64,000 nt of DNA from an uncultured Alistipes sp. (GTDB lineage: Bacteria > Bacteroidota > Bacteroidia > Bacteroidales > Rikenellaceae), in the NCBI GenBank assembly GCA_910587675.1, contig CAJUMU010000002.1:1-64000 (forward strand), in the 5' to 3' direction. The notes under the pieces are model-generated. The model did no database searches and was not told the origin of the DNA. It worked only from the letters and a program-made list of their open reading frames with translations. Both the position numbers and the translations under genes were made by a program. The stretch's first letter is position 1. Each line of letters starts with the position of its first letter. Positions 1 to 8,779 of the stretch are shown in pieces.

Positions 1-375
1 CTTGTCGACATGCTTTACGAGCGTCGTTCCTCGACCCGCAATCTCCGTTGGATCTACAACCGTTACGCCAAGTATCTGTTCGGCGTCAGCTTCCCTACTT
101 TCTCGTCTTACCTCGACAGAGATAACGATCCGCTCGACGATGTGGAGCTTCCGCCCTACATCGTGCTTGGTCTTTGGGCCATGGTCAACGTTCCTCGCGG
201 CGAGCATCGGTATCCCGCCGAACTTCGCCGCCTGCTGTCGAGGCCGAGGTACGTCAAGAGCAAGAGCCGCAAAAGATGCGCGCGACATGCGGGCGTCGAT
301 TTGCCGCGTCGCGGCCGTGACAACGACGAAGAACGCGAGGCGGAGAGAAAGATAGTCGAGGAGGTCGCGGTATAA
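1..375 (+). CDS. Hypothetical protein, 3' end only
   Basis: The frame is open from the first base, so the gene begins outside the window; a Met lies at position 10. The visible 124 residues are rich in Arg, Tyr and Asp, with an ordered-looking first half (Trp, Tyr and Pro-rich stretch including LPPYIVLGLW) and a charged, Arg/Glu-rich tail that looks disordered. No signal peptide or recognised domain is visible. It is followed 25 bp later by a good hairpin terminator, which supports a real transcription unit ending here. An overlapping second frame is also open, so frame choice rests on the more protein-like composition. I do not recognise the family. Confidence 0.5.
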   Translation, partial: LVDMLYERRSSTRNLRWIYNRYAKYLFGVSFPTFSSYLDRDNDPLDDVELPPYIVLGLWAMVNVPRGEHRYPAELRRLLSRPRYVKSKSRKRCARHAGVDLPRRGRDNDEEREAERKIVEEVAV

Positions 376-400
376 ACCTTGGGTGAGCTGCTGCCGACCG

Positions 401-437
401 AAACGGGGTCGATGCGCGACGCGTCGGCCCCGTTTTT
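401..437 (+). terminator. Rho-independent terminator
   Basis: AAACGGGG (401-408) pairs with CCCCGTTT (428-435) across a GC-rich loop and the 3' arm runs into five T. It closes the transcription unit of the partial gene upstream. Confidence 0.75.
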
Positions 438-509
438 GGTTTCGATGTCGGGAGATGCTGCCGAAAGATAAAAAATGTCGTGCGATGATGAAAACGCTAC
501 GCCCGAAAC

Positions 510-539
510 TTGCTCCATCCGTAAATTTTGTTATATTTG
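510..539 (+). promoter_or_regulatory. Bacteroidetes-type promoter of the CotH-like gene
   Basis: TTG (510-512), 19 bp, then TATATTTG (532-539), matching the TTTG / TAnnTTTG consensus of the Bacteroidetes primary sigma factor. Expected transcription start is near 545, leaving a leader of about 23 nt before the ATG at 568. Confidence 0.7.
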
Positions 540-567
540 CAATCGGAACTCTCGAATTTCGGCAGAC

Positions 568-2496
568 ATGAAAATTCTCGGAATATCTCGGATAGGAAAT
601 ATTATCCTCGACGCGTTCGTCGCAATCGCGCTGGCGGCGTTCGCGCTGACGAGCGGCTGCTCGAAGTCGGAGACCGAGAACGATGGCGCCGCCGTTAAGG
701 TCGCGGTCGAAGGCGATGCGGTGACGGTCGTGCCTCGCGGGCAGAGCGTCGAAGTGTACTTTACCGTTAGCCCCGCCGATACGGATTTTAGGTACAGCAA
801 CGGAAATTACAACGTCCGCCTATGTTACGCTTCATCGAAGGCGTCGGTGGCCGAGGTATACGTATCGGAGACTTCGCCGGTCGGCAATGGCCGCTACAAG
901 GCGCGGATCACCGATCGTAGCGACGGCAAATCCTATCGTATCGACGTATGCCTTAGTATCATAGCCGACAAGGGCGCGCACTATTCCGAGCCGTTCTGCA
1001 TACAGAATTCCGAGCAAAAGTCGGGCATATCCGCCGTCAGATTCCTCAAACGCGACAATCCCCAACTCGATAAGGATATCTTTTGCGATTACGATCCCGT
1101 CACGGCTACATTCACGGCCCGTTCGGCCAAGCTGAAGCCCGAATTGGTCGACGCGAGTCGTTTGGTGGCCTCGTTCGTCGCCGATGGCGATGTGACGGTC
1201 GGCGGCAAGAGTCAGGAGAGCGGCGTGACGCCTAACGATTACTCGCAGCCGCTCACGTATGTTTCCACCGCTGCCGACGGGAACAAGAGCGAATATACCG
1301 TGAAGTTCGTCAATTTCACGGGTTTGCCCGTCGTGTATGTCAGCTCCTCGACGCGCCGTACCCCCATAGATGCCGACATAACGTCGAAAACCGACTGGAA
1401 AGCCGCCTCCATCAGGATCGATGGCAACGGAGTTTTCGACGATCTGCCCGCGACCGACATGCAGTTGCGGGGCCGCGGCAACATAACGTGGGGCTGGCGC
1501 AAAAAGCCGTTCAACATGAAGTTCGAGACGCGCACCGAAATACTCGGCATGCCCAAGCACAAGCGGTGGATCATGTTGGCCAACTATGCCGACATAACCA
1601 TGTTGCGCAACGACGTGTCGTTCCATGTCTCGGGGCTCACTTCGTTGGCGTGGGCGCCGCGCGGAGAGTTCGTCGAGCTGGTTTACAACGGTCAGTATTC
1701 GGGTACGTATTATCTGGTCGAGCAGGTGCGCATCGACAAGAACCGCGTGGCCATAGACGAGATGAAGCCCGAGGATTCCGACATCACGGGCGGATATCTG
1801 GTCGAGATGGATTTTCACGACGACACCACGCCGTATCAGTGGAAACCTTTGGTGGCATGTCGTCAAAACGGCATCTACATCGTCAAGTCGCCCGACGAAG
1901 ACGATCTCACCGAGGCGCAATACAACTACATCCACGATTATATCCGCAATTTCGAAAAGGCGATCACGAGCAATAAGCTTTCGGATCCGACGGAGGGGTA
2001 TAAAAAATATATCGAGCCTCTGTCGTTCGTCGATTACTGGCTCATATACGAGGTCTGCATCAATCACGAGATATGGAACCCGGGCAGCGTGTACGTCCAC
2101 AAGGACCGCGGCGGGAAACTCGTGGCGGGACCGATATGGGATTTCGATTACGGAACGTTCAACTTCACTTACGGCGAAGCCGCGCCCGCGGCATACTCGC
2201 TTTATGTGAAGGACGCGATATGGTATGCGCATCTGTTCCGCGATCCCGAAATGAAAGCGCTGGCGAAGCGTCGCTGGGCCGAGCTCAAGCCGCGCCTGCA
2301 ACGCGAAATACCCGAATATATCCGCAAAAAGGCGGAGTACCTGCGTTACGCGGCTCAGGAGAATCTGAAACAGTGGCCCATGACGGTCGACACCAACGGC
2401 GACGCGAATCTGACGTACGACAAAGCGGTGGAGAAGATGATAACCGTATGGGAGACCCGCCTGAATATCATCGAGGGCTGCATGGCGAGCTGGTAA
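568..2496 (+). CDS. CotH-like protein kinase family lipoprotein
   Basis: 642-residue exported lipoprotein: signal peptide with lipobox LTSGC ending near residue 30, then beta-rich N-terminal repeats (roughly 40-270) and a CotH domain (roughly 290-640). CotH hallmarks seen are LRGRGNITW followed by KKPFNMKF, a KRWIMLANYAD segment with the downstream LRN, a GTYYLVEQVRIDKNRV stretch and the C-terminal AGPIWDFDY motif carrying the Asp that in CotH kinases binds metal/ATP. CotH of Bacillus phosphorylates spore coat proteins; in Bacteroidetes these outer-membrane-anchored homologues have no assigned substrate. The ATG at 568 is chosen over an upstream in-frame ATG at 475 because it gives a clean lipoprotein signal and lies just after the promoter. 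Monocistronic. Kinase activity is inference from the family. Confidence 0.85.
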   Translation: MKILGISRIGNIILDAFVAIALAAFALTSGCSKSETENDGAAVKVAVEGDAVTVVPRGQSVEVYFTVSPADTDFRYSNGNYNVRLCYASSKASVAEVYVSETSPVGNGRYKARITDRSDGKSYRIDVCLSIIADKGAHYSEPFCIQNSEQKSGISAVRFLKRDNPQLDKDIFCDYDPVTATFTARSAKLKPELVDASRLVASFVADGDVTVGGKSQESGVTPNDYSQPLTYVSTAADGNKSEYTVKFVNFTGLPVVYVSSSTRRTPIDADITSKTDWKAASIRIDGNGVFDDLPATDMQLRGRGNITWGWRKKPFNMKFETRTEILGMPKHKRWIMLANYADITMLRNDVSFHVSGLTSLAWAPRGEFVELVYNGQYSGTYYLVEQVRIDKNRVAIDEMKPEDSDITGGYLVEMDFHDDTTPYQWKPLVACRQNGIYIVKSPDEDDLTEAQYNYIHDYIRNFEKAITSNKLSDPTEGYKKYIEPLSFVDYWLIYEVCINHEIWNPGSVYVHKDRGGKLVAGPIWDFDYGTFNFTYGEAAPAAYSLYVKDAIWYAHLFRDPEMKALAKRRWAELKPRLQREIPEYIRKKAEYLRYAAQENLKQWPMTVDTNGDANLTYDKAVEKMITVWETRLNIIEGCMASW

Positions 2497-2506
2497 CCGC
2501 CGCCTG

Positions 2507-2526
2507 AAACATATAAATATGTTTTT
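2507..2526 (+). terminator. Weak AT-rich terminator
   Basis: AAACATA and TATGTTT form a short AT stem with loop TAAA followed by TTT, ten bases after the CotH-like gene. The stem is weak, so confidence is low. Confidence 0.35.
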
Positions 2527-2549
2527 ATACCGTCGCGTGCGCGGAATTG

Positions 2550-2582
2550 TTGTATCGAATCGGATTTTTTTTATTATTTTTG
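2550..2582 (+). promoter_or_regulatory. Promoter of the GH51 gene
   Basis: TTG (2550-2552), 22 bp, TATTTTTG (2575-2582). The start codon follows 31 bp after the -7 box. Confidence 0.6.
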
Positions 2583-2613
2583 TTTTCGGGAAATACCTAA
2601 ATCATAACCTACT

Positions 2614-4158
2614 ATGAAAAAAATATTGATTACGATGTGTCTGTCGGCCGCGGCCGTGTGCGCCGTGTCCGCGCAGACCGAGGTGCGCATGACGCTGCAT
2701 GACGAGAGCCGCGGCGGACAAATTATTCCGCGCGAGATTTACGGACAGTTCGCCGAGCATCTCGGTCGTTGCATTTACGGCGGAATATGGGTGGGCGAGG
2801 AGTCGCCGATTCCCAACGAAAAGGGTTATCGCGTCGATGTGCTCGAGGCGTTGCGCGCGTTGAAAGTCCCCGTCCTCAGATGGCCGGGCGGATGCTTCGC
2901 CGACGAATACCACTGGATGGACGGCATCGGTCCGCGCGAGGAGCGTCCCAAGATGGTGAACACCAACTGGGGCGGCACCGTGGAGGACAACAGCTTCGGT
3001 ACGCACGAATTCTTGAATTTCTGCGAATTGCTCGGCTGCGAGCCGTATGTGAACGGCAATATCGGCAGCGGCTCCGTCGAGGAGATGTCGAAGTGGGTGG
3101 AGTACATGACCTCCGACGCCGACAGCCCGATGGCCAACTTGCGCCGCAAGAACGGCCGCGACAAGCCGTGGAAGGTGCGCTATTTCGGCGTGGGCAACGA
3201 GACGTGGGGATGCGGCGGCAACATGACGCCCGATTATTACGCCGACCTCTATCGCCGTTACGCTACCTTCTGCAAGAGCTTCAGCGGCAATTGGCTCTAC
3301 AAGATTTGCAGCGGCGCCAACAATTACGACCACGCGTGGACGGAGACCATGATGCGCCGCGTGGGCAACCAGATGAACGGCCTTACGCTGCACTACTACA
3401 CCGTTTTCGACTGGAATCATAAAGGATCCGCCACGGAGTTCACCGCCGACGACTGGTATGCCACCATCGGCAAGTGCGCAGAGATCGAGAACGTAATCAA
3501 GGGCCATTGCGACATCATGGATCGTTACGACCCTGCGCGCCGTATCGCACTCATCGTCGACGAGTGGGGTACGTGGTGGGACGAGGAGCCCGGGACCGTT
3601 CGCGGCCATCTCTACCAGCAGAACACCCTGCGCGACGCCATGGTGGCGGCCGTGTCGCTCAATATTTTCCACAAATATACAGAGCGCGTGCGCATGGCCA
3701 ACATCGCCCAGATGGTCAACGTGTTGCAGGCGATGATCCTTACCCGCGACGACGAGATGGTGCTCACGCCAACCTATTGGGTATTCAGCATGTACACGCC
3801 TCATCAGGGCGCCGAGGCCGTGCCTCTCTACTTCGAGCCCGAGACGGTGAAGGACCGTTATCGCCACGAAGTCGATCTGCTGTCGGCCACCGCGTCGCGC
3901 GCTGCCGACGGCGCGATAACGCTGTCGCTCGCCAATGTCGATCTCGACAAGGAGTGCCGCGTGACGATCGCGCTCGACGGCGACAAGCGTTACGACGTCA
4001 AGGGGCAGGTTCTGACGGCCGACGCCATGACCGCCCGCAATACTTTTGAGAATCCCGACGTGGTACGTCCCGTCGAGTTGAAGGGCATCGAATCGTCTAA
4101 AGGCGAAATTACGGTGGTTTTGCCCGCCAAGTCGATAGTTTCGCTTACGCTCAGGTAG
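2614..4158 (+). CDS. GH51 alpha-L-arabinofuranosidase, exported
   Basis: 514 residues, usual for GH51 (about 500). A Sec signal peptide (residues 1-20, ending VSAQ) sends it to the periplasm. The (beta/alpha)8 barrel shows the GH51 signatures: EIYGQFAEHLGRCIYGGIW, LRWPGGCFADEYHW, then FGVGNETWG with the acid/base Glu196, and LIVDEWGTWWD with the nucleophile Glu317. A C-terminal beta-sandwich follows (roughly 400-514). The family releases terminal alpha-L-arabinofuranose from arabinan, arabinoxylan or their oligosaccharides by a retaining mechanism. The gene stands alone with its own promoter and a strong terminator, not in a SusC/SusD locus; periplasmic trimming of imported arabino-oligosaccharides is the likely job. 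Confidence 0.93.
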   Translation: MKKILITMCLSAAAVCAVSAQTEVRMTLHDESRGGQIIPREIYGQFAEHLGRCIYGGIWVGEESPIPNEKGYRVDVLEALRALKVPVLRWPGGCFADEYHWMDGIGPREERPKMVNTNWGGTVEDNSFGTHEFLNFCELLGCEPYVNGNIGSGSVEEMSKWVEYMTSDADSPMANLRRKNGRDKPWKVRYFGVGNETWGCGGNMTPDYYADLYRRYATFCKSFSGNWLYKICSGANNYDHAWTETMMRRVGNQMNGLTLHYYTVFDWNHKGSATEFTADDWYATIGKCAEIENVIKGHCDIMDRYDPARRIALIVDEWGTWWDEEPGTVRGHLYQQNTLRDAMVAAVSLNIFHKYTERVRMANIAQMVNVLQAMILTRDDEMVLTPTYWVFSMYTPHQGAEAVPLYFEPETVKDRYRHEVDLLSATASRAADGAITLSLANVDLDKECRVTIALDGDKRYDVKGQVLTADAMTARNTFENPDVVRPVELKGIESSKGEITVVLPAKSIVSLTLR

Positions 4159-4180
4159 CGTCGCGGACCAATATCGCGGC

Positions 4181-4227
4181 AAAAGTCTGAAAATCGGCTG
4201 ACAAATTGCGGTTTTCAGACTTTTTTT
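4181..4227 (+). terminator. Strong terminator overlapping the secDF promoter
   Basis: A perfect 13-bp stem (4181-4193 with 4212-4224) is followed by a T-rich run. It ends the GH51 transcript. The 18-nt loop contains the TTG that serves as -33 box of the next gene. Confidence 0.85.
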
Positions 4228-4237
4228 CTTATCTTTG
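4206..4237 (+). promoter_or_regulatory. secDF promoter
   Basis: TTG (4206-4208), 21 bp, TATCTTTG (4230-4237). The -33 element lies in the loop, and the spacer in the 3' arm and T tract, of the preceding terminator. The transcript leader would be about 80 nt. Confidence 0.75.
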
Positions 4238-4321
4238 CAAACTAAAAAACGGGCTGTGCCCTAATGAGTAACGTTTGGAAACGATAAACAATTAAAAATA
4301 TAAACAAAATTTTTGACGACA

Positions 4322-7303
4322 ATGCAAAGTAAAGGCGCAATTAAATTGTTCGCGATCGTATTGGTGATCGCGAGCCTCTACCAGCTCTCGTTCTCGTTCA
4401 AAACGCGAAGCGTGGAGAAGGCCGCCGCAGAGTATGCGGAGGCGTTCGACGAGGCTGAAAGAGCATCCGCCGAGGCTTATTATCTCGATTCTATCATGAA
4501 TAAGCCCGTTTACAGTCTTCTCGGCCTGAAGGACTACACTTACAAGGAGTGCAAGGAGAAGGAGGTCAACCTCGGTCTCGACCTTAAGGGCGGTATGAAC
4601 GTGATGCTCGAAATCGAAGTTCAGGATTTGGTCAAGTCGCTCGCGGGCGAGAGTCAGGACGATCCCGCTTTCGTCGAGGCGATGAATCGTGCGAACGAGG
4701 CCATGAAGGCGGGTACCAACGACTACATAGGCGTGTTCGCCAAGGCCTACAAGGAGATCTCGAACGGCGCGCCGCTGGCCGCCATCTTCGTGAGCCCCGA
4801 CCGCAAGGATATCACTCCCAACAGCACCGACGACGAGGTGGTGAAGATCCTGCGTCAGGAGACAGACGCCGCCATCGCCGCGTCGTTCAACATCTTGCGC
4901 AGCCGTATCGACCATTTCGGAGTGACGCAGCCCAACATCCAGCGTCTGCCCAACTCCAACCGCATCATGGTGGAGCTGCCGGGCGTGAAGGAGCCCGAGC
5001 GCGTGCGCAAACTGTTGCAGGGTTCGGCTTCGCTGGAGTTCTGGGTGACTTATAATGCGGGCGAGGTTCTGCCGCTGCTGGCCGAGGCCGACCGCATGAT
5101 AAAGCAGGATAACGACGAGAGCAAGGGCGTGGTTACAGAGGAGGTCGAGGTTGCCGAGACCGAGACGCAGGCCGAGGGTCTGGCCGCCGAGGTGGCCGAG
5201 CGGAACGATGCCGTCGCGGAGCAGAACGCTTCGTCGCGCTTCACCCGCGAGAGCAACCCTCTCTTCGCTTTGCTTGATCCCTCTTACGCGGGAGGCAGCA
5301 TAGTGGGTGTAGCGACTACCGCCGACATACCCGCCGTGAACGCTTATTTGGCTCGCGCCGACGTGCAGAATCTTTTCCCGAGCGATCTGGAGCTCAAGTG
5401 GGGTATCAAGGGCGAGGATGTGTTCGACGGCCGCGTGGCTTTGTATGCCCTGCGTTCGATCGACGGCAAGCCCGCCATGGACGGCAGCGCGGTGTCGACG
5501 GCTCAGGAACGTTATTCGGATCGCGGCGCCACCGCCGAGGTCGGTATGACCATGACTTCGAACGGCGCGTCGCAGTGGGCGCAGCTTACGGGTCAGAACG
5601 TGGGCAAACCCATCGCCATCGTGCTCGACGGTTACGTATATTCGGCCCCCAACGTTCAGAACAAGATCGAAGGCGGCGTTTCGCAGATTACGGGTAACTT
5701 CACCATTCAGGAGGCGCAGGACTTGGCCAACGTGCTCAAGTCGGGCAAGGTGCCCGTCCCCGCCCGCATCATTCAGGATACTGTGGTCGGTCCCTCGCTC
5801 GGTCAGGAGTCGATTAATGCGGGTCTGCTCTCGTTCGTGCTGGCGTTCGTGCTGGTGTTGCTCTACATGGGTCTTTTCTATAAGACGGCCGGTTGGATGG
5901 CCGACGTGGCCCTTATTCTCAACGTCTTCCTGCTGGTGGGCGTGCTGGTGTCGTTCGGCGCCGTGCTGACACTGCCCGGTATCGCGGGTATCGTGCTCAC
6001 GATGGGTATGGCGGTGGATGCCAATGTCATCATATACGAACGTATCAAGGAGGAGCTTCGCGGCGGCAAGGGACTCTCGCTGGCCATTAAGGACGGTTTC
6101 TCGAATGCTTATTCGGCCATCATCGACGGTAACCTCACCACCATCATTACGGGTATCGTGCTGTTCGTGTTCGGTAACGGCCCCGTTCAGGGATTCGCCA
6201 CCACGCTTATCATAGGTATCCTCACCTCGTTCTTCTGCGCGATCTTCGTGACGCGCATGCTGCTCGAGTGGATCGAGGAGAAGTGGGGCAAGGTGTCGTT
6301 CTCGCGTTCGTGGTCGGAGAACTGGCTGGCCAACGTGTCGTTCGACTTCATCGCCAAGCGCAAGATGTCGTACTTCATTTCGGGCGGCTTGATCCTGCTT
6401 TCGCTCCTCTCGCTCGCATTCCACGGACTCAACACGGGCGTGGACTTCACGGGCGGCCGCACCTATGTGGTTCGTTTCGACAGCAACGTATCGCCCGAGG
6501 CGGTTCGCGAGGCTTTGGACAAGACCATCGTGGGCGACGACGCGGCCAAGAAGTCTAACGAGGTGAAGCAGTACGGCGCGGAAAACCAGATGCGTATCGT
6601 GACGCAGTACAAGTACGACGACACGTCGGAGGAGACTACCGCCGAGGTCGACGCCATGATATACGAGGCTCTGAAGGGCTTCTATACCTATCCCATCACT
6701 CTGGAGGGCTTCACCAGCACTCAGGAGGATGTGAACGGCATCATTTCGTCGGACAAGATCGGTCCCTCGATCGCCAAGGATATGACCTACAACGCCATCT
6801 ATGCGGTATTGTTCTCGCTGATCGCCATAGGTCTCTACATTACGTTCCGATTCAAGAGATGGCAGTGGGCTCTGGGCGCCACGGCGGCGTTGGCTCACAA
6901 CGCGCTGCTCGTGATCGGCATATTCTCGATGCTTTACAGCTTCATGCCGTTCAACCTCGAGGTTAATCAGGCGTTCATCGCGGCGATCCTTACCATCATC
7001 GGTTATTCGATCAACGATACCGTGGTGATCTTCGACCGTATCCGCGAGTACATAGCCCTCTATCCCAAGCGCGCTATCGGCGACAATATCAACAAAGCCA
7101 TCTGCTCGACTCTGTCGCGTACGATGAATACCTCGGGTACGACCATCGTCACCCTGATCGCCATGTTCGTGTTGGGCGGCGAGACGATGCGCGGATTCAT
7201 CTTCGCGCTGTTGCTCGGCGTGATTATCGGTACCTATTCGTCGGTGTTCGTGGCGACTCCCATCGCTTACGACATCCTGCGTCGTACCGACGAGAAGAAA
7301 TAG
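4322..7303 (+). CDS. secDF: Protein translocase subunit SecDF (fused)
   Basis: 993-residue fusion of SecD and SecF, the inner-membrane proton-driven component that helps pull exported proteins out of SecYEG; the fused form is normal in Bacteroidetes. The SecD half has an N-terminal TM (about 6-27), the GLDLKGGMNVMLEI motif, the periplasmic P1 region with FGVTQPNIQRLPNSNRI, then six helices beginning near 500 with GMAVDANVIIYERI. The SecF half begins near 690 with another TM and GVDFTGGRTYVVRFD, and ends with GYSINDTVVIFDRIRE. A lineage-specific acidic Glu/Val-rich insertion lies around 250-300. ATG 4322 is preferred to the in-frame TTG at 4313. Monocistronic between two terminators. Confidence 0.97.
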   Translation: MQSKGAIKLFAIVLVIASLYQLSFSFKTRSVEKAAAEYAEAFDEAERASAEAYYLDSIMNKPVYSLLGLKDYTYKECKEKEVNLGLDLKGGMNVMLEIEVQDLVKSLAGESQDDPAFVEAMNRANEAMKAGTNDYIGVFAKAYKEISNGAPLAAIFVSPDRKDITPNSTDDEVVKILRQETDAAIAASFNILRSRIDHFGVTQPNIQRLPNSNRIMVELPGVKEPERVRKLLQGSASLEFWVTYNAGEVLPLLAEADRMIKQDNDESKGVVTEEVEVAETETQAEGLAAEVAERNDAVAEQNASSRFTRESNPLFALLDPSYAGGSIVGVATTADIPAVNAYLARADVQNLFPSDLELKWGIKGEDVFDGRVALYALRSIDGKPAMDGSAVSTAQERYSDRGATAEVGMTMTSNGASQWAQLTGQNVGKPIAIVLDGYVYSAPNVQNKIEGGVSQITGNFTIQEAQDLANVLKSGKVPVPARIIQDTVVGPSLGQESINAGLLSFVLAFVLVLLYMGLFYKTAGWMADVALILNVFLLVGVLVSFGAVLTLPGIAGIVLTMGMAVDANVIIYERIKEELRGGKGLSLAIKDGFSNAYSAIIDGNLTTIITGIVLFVFGNGPVQGFATTLIIGILTSFFCAIFVTRMLLEWIEEKWGKVSFSRSWSENWLANVSFDFIAKRKMSYFISGGLILLSLLSLAFHGLNTGVDFTGGRTYVVRFDSNVSPEAVREALDKTIVGDDAAKKSNEVKQYGAENQMRIVTQYKYDDTSEETTAEVDAMIYEALKGFYTYPITLEGFTSTQEDVNGIISSDKIGPSIAKDMTYNAIYAVLFSLIAIGLYITFRFKRWQWALGATAALAHNALLVIGIFSMLYSFMPFNLEVNQAFIAAILTIIGYSINDTVVIFDRIREYIALYPKRAIGDNINKAICSTLSRTMNTSGTTIVTLIAMFVLGGETMRGFIFALLLGVIIGTYSSVFVATPIAYDILRRTDEKK

Positions 7304-7528
7304 CGGCGTTCGCTTCGCGCGAGATATGCTTTGATGTTTCGTATTCGGAGCGTAGCGACCGAAGTCCCCTCCGAGGAGGGGATTTAGGGGAGGGTCAGAA
7401 CTGTAAACGCGGCCGCAGGCCGCGGGCAACGACGTTCGGATTTGAATTTGCAACACGATGACCCTTGTACATTAATGTATGATATTGCTATGTATCGTAC
7501 CGTCCGATTGGTACGATATTGGAAAAAT
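7304..7528. other. Gene-free spacer with a degenerate GC-rich repeat
   Basis: 225 bp without a convincing gene. It holds a palindrome CCCCTCC-GAGG-AGGGG (near 7365-7382) followed by a second AGGGGAGGG-like run, and further on a GCGGCCGC/GGCCGCGG palindrome (near 7411-7428). The first resembles dispersed non-coding repeats; I find no second close copy in this window. Confidence 0.4.
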
Positions 7529-7564
7529 AGGTTGCGGCCGTTGCGGTCGCAACCTGTTTTTTTT
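7529..7564 (+). terminator. Terminator overlapping the next promoter
   Basis: AGGTTGCG (7529-7536) pairs with CGCAACCT (7548-7555), followed by G and eight T. As at 4181-4227, the loop contains the TTG (7541-7543) positioned as -33 box of the next gene. Confidence 0.8.
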
Positions 7565-7573
7565 ATAACTTTG
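7541..7573 (+). promoter_or_regulatory. Promoter of the YbbR-like gene
   Basis: TTG (7541-7543), 22 bp, TAACTTTG (7566-7573). The ATG at 7582 is only 8 nt beyond the -7 box, so the transcript would have a leader of about three bases or none. Confidence 0.6.
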
Positions 7574-7581
7574 TCGTCGTT

Positions 7582-8070
7582 ATGAGAAATGCGTTGGATA
7601 AACTCAGAGCATTGTTCGCATGGATTCAGGGGTATATTTCGCCCGTGTTCGTGCTGTTGTTGTGCGCTTCGTTCATTTTGTGGTATATAGTGAAGCTCGA
7701 ATACACCTATAATGCGAAATACGACGTGTCGATCGATATCGACGGCGAGCGTATTCGCGTGCCGTGTTACATCGAAGGCCAAGGCTCGACGCTGCTGGGT
7801 TATCGCGCATATATGCGCAAGCAGATCAAAATCTCGCTGTCGGAGTTGAAATACGCCGTCGAGGAGAAGATCGACGAACAGACGGGCGAGGTTACGGAGT
7901 CGTATTGCATCATCGATCCGCAATCGTTGCAGAGCGCGCTATCGGTGCGTTTGAGCGATGTGAACGTGCTCTCGATAGGGGCCGTTCCGCCGTTGCCGAT
8001 GCCCGAACTCTCCGCCGCGGCCGACAGTGTCGCCCGAACGGACGGCAAGAAGGCCAACGCGAGGCGTTAG
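7582..8070 (+). CDS. YbbR-like membrane-anchored protein (short form)
   Basis: 162 residues: a short cytoplasmic N-terminus, one hydrophobic helix (about 17-36), then a periplasmic part of about 125 residues ending in a Pro/Ala-rich and basic tail. No catalytic motif. Bacteroidetes genomes commonly carry a YbbR-like gene directly before coaE, and the topology (N-terminal TM plus beta-rich extracytoplasmic part) agrees, but typical YbbR proteins have several repeats and are about twice this length, so the family call rests mainly on context. The promoter gives an almost leaderless start at 7582. coaE follows after 115 bp, probably in the same transcript. Confidence 0.5.
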   Translation: MRNALDKLRALFAWIQGYISPVFVLLLCASFILWYIVKLEYTYNAKYDVSIDIDGERIRVPCYIEGQGSTLLGYRAYMRKQIKISLSELKYAVEEKIDEQTGEVTESYCIIDPQSLQSALSVRLSDVNVLSIGAVPPLPMPELSAAADSVARTDGKKANARR

Positions 8071-8185
8071 GGGCGTTCGCCGACAGCTGTCGATCTGTAT
8101 CGCGGCGACCGGACTCCTTCGGGCGTAACTGCGAAAGCCCTCATGCGGCCCGTCGAAAATATCATAATTATATATATTTATTACG

Positions 8186-8779
8186 ATGTACAAAATAGGC
8201 ATTACCGGTGGCATCGGGAGCGGTAAGAGCACTGTCTGCGCTCTTTTCGCCGACCGCGGCGTCGCCGTTTACGACTCCGATTCCCGAGCCAAACGCCTTA
8301 TGAACGAGGATGCCGCTTTGCGCGAGGCTCTGTCGCGCGAGTTCGGCGCGGGTTGCTATGCGGCCGACGGCAGCCTCGACCGCGCCTATCTCGCAGCCGC
8401 GGTCTTCGGCGACGCCGAGGCGTTGAAGCGTCTTAATGCCATCGTGCACCCCGCCGTGCGCGAGGATTTCCGCAAGTGGGCGGAGACGCAAAACGGTCCT
8501 TACGTGTTGCTGGAGAGCGCGATACTCTTCGAGGCGGGATTCGAATCGGAGGTCGACGCCACGCTGGCCGTGCTGGCCCCCTTGGAGGAGCGGGTGCGTC
8601 GCACTTCGGAGCGCGACGGCATGAGCCGCGACGAGGTGCTGAAACGTATCGCCCATCAGATGAGCGACGACGAACTGCACGCGCGCGCCGACCGTACCGT
8701 TGTGAACGTGCGCCGCGATTATTTGGAAAGCGATGTCGAGCAATTGCATAAGATATACTCTCATGAAGCTGAACGGTAG
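8186..8779 (+). CDS. coaE: Dephospho-CoA kinase
   Basis: 197 residues, standard size. Catalyses the last step of CoA synthesis, phosphorylating the ribose 3'-OH of dephospho-CoA in the cytosol. Seen: N-terminal P-loop GGIGSGKST (residues 8-16), the substrate-binding YDSDSRAKRL segment, NAIVHPAVRE, and LESAILFEAGFE of the CoA domain. The 3' end overlaps folP by 17 bp in a different frame, so the two are translationally linked. Confidence 0.96.
   Translation: MYKIGITGGIGSGKSTVCALFADRGVAVYDSDSRAKRLMNEDAALREALSREFGAGCYAADGSLDRAYLAAAVFGDAEALKRLNAIVHPAVREDFRKWAETQNGPYVLLESAILFEAGFESEVDATLAVLAPLEERVRRTSERDGMSRDEVLKRIAHQMSDDELHARADRTVVNVRRDYLESDVEQLHKIYSHEAER

Noticed and set aside
475..567. Longer N-terminus for the CotH-like gene
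   Set aside because: The extension lies upstream of or within the promoter and would bury the lipoprotein signal peptide.
4292..7456. 1054-codon open frame antisense to secDF
   Set aside because: It is a shadow produced by GC-rich codon bias; the sense frame is an unmistakable SecDF and the antisense protein is His/Arg-rich with no domain character.
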